Assembly (NCBI GenBank): GCA_031399315.1
Contig: JANNOS010000130.1
Span: forward strand, 1 to 15,337
DNA from: Methylotenera_A sp031399315
Lineage (GTDB): Bacteria; Pseudomonadota; Gammaproteobacteria; Burkholderiales; Methylophilaceae
DNA length: 15,337 nucleotides
Direction: 5' to 3'
The position numbers and the translations under genes were made by a program. Positions 14,188 through 15,337 of this stretch are shown piece after piece. The notes beneath the pieces were generated by a model, which had not been told where the DNA came from, made no database searches, and saw only the letters and a list, made by a program, of their open reading frames with translations. Each line of letters begins with the position of its first letter. Within the stretch, counting starts at the first letter, position 1.

Positions 14188-15204
14188 TTAACCCAGCGTT
14201 TTGCAAATGTCGTGCACCAACTTCGGCCCTTGGTAAATGAGTCCACTATAGATTTGCACCAAATCAGCTCCAGCAGCAATTTTTTCTACTGCATCTGCGC
14301 CGCTTAAGATGCCACCTACACCAATAATCGGTAAAGCGCCTTGTAGTTGTTTTGAGAGTTGTTGAATGACTATAGTCGATTGATTACACACAGGCCCGCC
14401 AGAAAGTCCGCCCGTTTCCTCACCATTTTCCATGCCTTTAACGGCATCGCGCGCCAGCGTGGTATTAGTGGCAATCACGCCATCGATTTGGTGTTTCATC
14501 AATAAATCGGCGATTTCAATCACTTGTTCTTGCGTTAAATCAGGCGCAATTTTTAGCGTCATCGGCACATACTTACCATGCTTATCGGCAAGTTTTTTTT
14601 GTTCTAATTTCAGGCTGTCCAGCAAGCCAGACAAGGCCTCTGCGGCTTGTAAGTCGCGCAAATTTTGCGTGTTGGGCGATGAAATATTTACCGTGATATA
14701 GCTCGCATGCGCATACACTTTTTGCATGCAAATCAGGTAATCATCTACTGCACGCTCATTCGGCGTATCGAAATTTTTGCCGATGTTAATACCCAAAATG
14801 CCAGAATATTTTGCCGCTTTTACATTCTCAACCAGGTTATCTACACCCAAATTATTAAAGCCAAAGCGGTTAATAATACCTTGCGCTTCTTTCACACGAA
14901 ATAATCTAGGCTTAGGGTTGCCAGGCTGTGGGCGCGGCGTCACTGTGCCCACCTCAATAAAACCAAAACCAAGTTTAGCCATGCCATCAATGACTGCACC
15001 ATTTTTATCTAGCCCAGCGGCCAAACCGACCGCATTAGGGAAAGTTAAACCCATCACCTCGCGTGGTGTGCAGACTGGTGCTTTAGGATAGCCATTTAAA
15101 ACACCTGTTTTTTCTGAAAACTTTAAGGTCTTAAGCGTCAGGTCATGCGTAAATTCCGCATCGAGTTGAAATAATATGGGCTTAATCAGTGAGTAACAGT
15201 TCAT
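14188..15204 (-). CDS. pyrD: dihydroorotate dehydrogenase (quinone), class 2
   Basis: Membrane-associated FMN enzyme oxidising dihydroorotate to orotate with quinone as acceptor, the fourth step of pyrimidine synthesis. The 338-residue length and N-terminal helices (MNCYSLIKPILFQLDAEFTH) are those of class 2 enzymes. Visible motifs are GLAAGLDKNG (60-69), EVGTVTPRPQPGNPKPRLFR (84-103), INRFGFNN (111-118) and NISSPNTQNLR (173-183) with the catalytic-base Ser (175/176). FMN phosphate binding is by IGVGGILSG and YSGLIYQGP near the C-terminus. It leads a short minus-strand operon with the GST-like gene 12 bases downstream. No Shine-Dalgarno precedes the ATG at 15204; a TAAAAT box lies so close (15211-15216) that the transcript could begin at or near the start codon. 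Confidence 0.97.
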   Translation of the reverse strand: MNCYSLIKPILFQLDAEFTHDLTLKTLKFSEKTGVLNGYPKAPVCTPREVMGLTFPNAVGLAAGLDKNGAVIDGMAKLGFGFIEVGTVTPRPQPGNPKPRLFRVKEAQGIINRFGFNNLGVDNLVENVKAAKYSGILGINIGKNFDTPNERAVDDYLICMQKVYAHASYITVNISSPNTQNLRDLQAAEALSGLLDSLKLEQKKLADKHGKYVPMTLKIAPDLTQEQVIEIADLLMKHQIDGVIATNTTLARDAVKGMENGEETGGLSGGPVCNQSTIVIQQLSKQLQGALPIIGVGGILSGADAVEKIAAGADLVQIYSGLIYQGPKLVHDICKTLG

Positions 15205-15210
15205 AGTGAT

Positions 15211-15216
15211 ATTTTA
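15211..15216 (-). promoter_or_regulatory. possible pyrD -10 box
   Basis: Minus-strand TAAAAT lies six bases upstream of the pyrD ATG. With normal spacing the transcript would start within a couple of bases of the start codon, giving a leaderless or near-leaderless mRNA, which agrees with the lack of a Shine-Dalgarno. The -35 match is weak, so an upstream promoter is equally possible. Confidence 0.25.
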
Positions 15217-15230
15217 CTGCAAAACCCACT

Positions 15231-15285
15231 GCCACTGATAAACACAAAAAACTTTCGCCACTGAGGACAGAGCTCACAGAGAAAA
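15231..15285. repeat. repetitive intergenic stretch upstream of pyrD
   Basis: GCCACTGA occurs at 15231-15238 and 15257-15264, and ACAGAG at 15267-15272 and 15276-15281. The CACTGAGGACAGAGCTCACA pattern resembles, from memory, a CACAGAG-rich intergenic sequence seen in many environmental bacterial genomes. No coding potential is seen. Confidence 0.4.
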
Positions 15286-15296
15286 CTTAACAACTC

Positions 15297-15322
15297 GTCA
15301 TTCTGAGCGCAGCGAAGAATCC
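15297..15322. repeat. REP-like imperfect palindrome
   Basis: ATTCTGAGCGCAGCGAAGAAT (15300-15320) without its last base pairs with itself: five outer pairs, two mismatches, two inner pairs, three-base loop. GTCATTCTGAGCGCAGCGAA is, to my recollection, a very widespread dispersed intergenic repeat in bacterial genomes. Only one copy is in the window. Confidence 0.5.
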
Positions 15323-15337
15323 AGTGCTTCGTAAGTT

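Overview
This window looks like ordinary chromosome from a moderate-GC betaproteobacterium, most likely a methylotroph of the Methylophilaceae. I infer that from the style of the LeuA, PssA, SecD/SecF and PyrD proteins and from the gene neighbourhoods (pssA next to leuA, tgt near yajC-secD-secF, clpS-clpA). The family-level placement is an inference, not a measurement. No rRNA, tRNA, CRISPR array, transposase or prophage gene was seen.

Left third, minus strand (1-4309). A co-directional run reads an atypical CDP-alcohol phosphatidyltransferase, a PlsC-type acyltransferase (stop/start ATGA overlap), a long CdsA-type CTP:phosphatidate cytidylyltransferase, pssA, a 46-codon membrane micro-ORF and the 5' two thirds or less of leuA, which is cut by the window edge. 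The first four enzymes make a chain from lysophosphatidate through phosphatidate and CDP-diacylglycerol to phospholipids, with two different CDP-alcohol enzymes at the end.

Middle, plus strand (4384-9344). tgt diverges from the lipid run across a 74-bp spacer with apparently overlapping divergent promoters. The widely conserved tgt-yajC-secD-secF order is interrupted by about 650 bp carrying a palindromic repeat and an AT-rich, opposite-strand gene for an unrecognised membrane protein. yajC, secD and secF then encode the accessory subcomplex of the Sec translocon.

Right part. A CNNM/CorC-type transporter with a TTG start (9454-10725) is followed by clpS and clpA, the adaptor and unfoldase of the ClpAP protease. 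Three 30-bp tandem units lie between clpS and clpA. A strong intrinsic terminator after clpA is embedded in the last codons of a convergent glutathione S-transferase-like gene, which follows pyrD on the minus strand. Upstream of pyrD are two intergenic motifs that look like dispersed repeats.

The most interesting non-routine signal is a ~40-bp palindromic element present twice: once just after the tgt stop codon and once in-frame inside the GST-like gene, where it encodes an extra segment in the linker between the two GST domains. Apart from the tgt-yajC insert there is no long gene-free stretch; the next largest, 861-1150, holds the micro-ORF and the leuA promoter.
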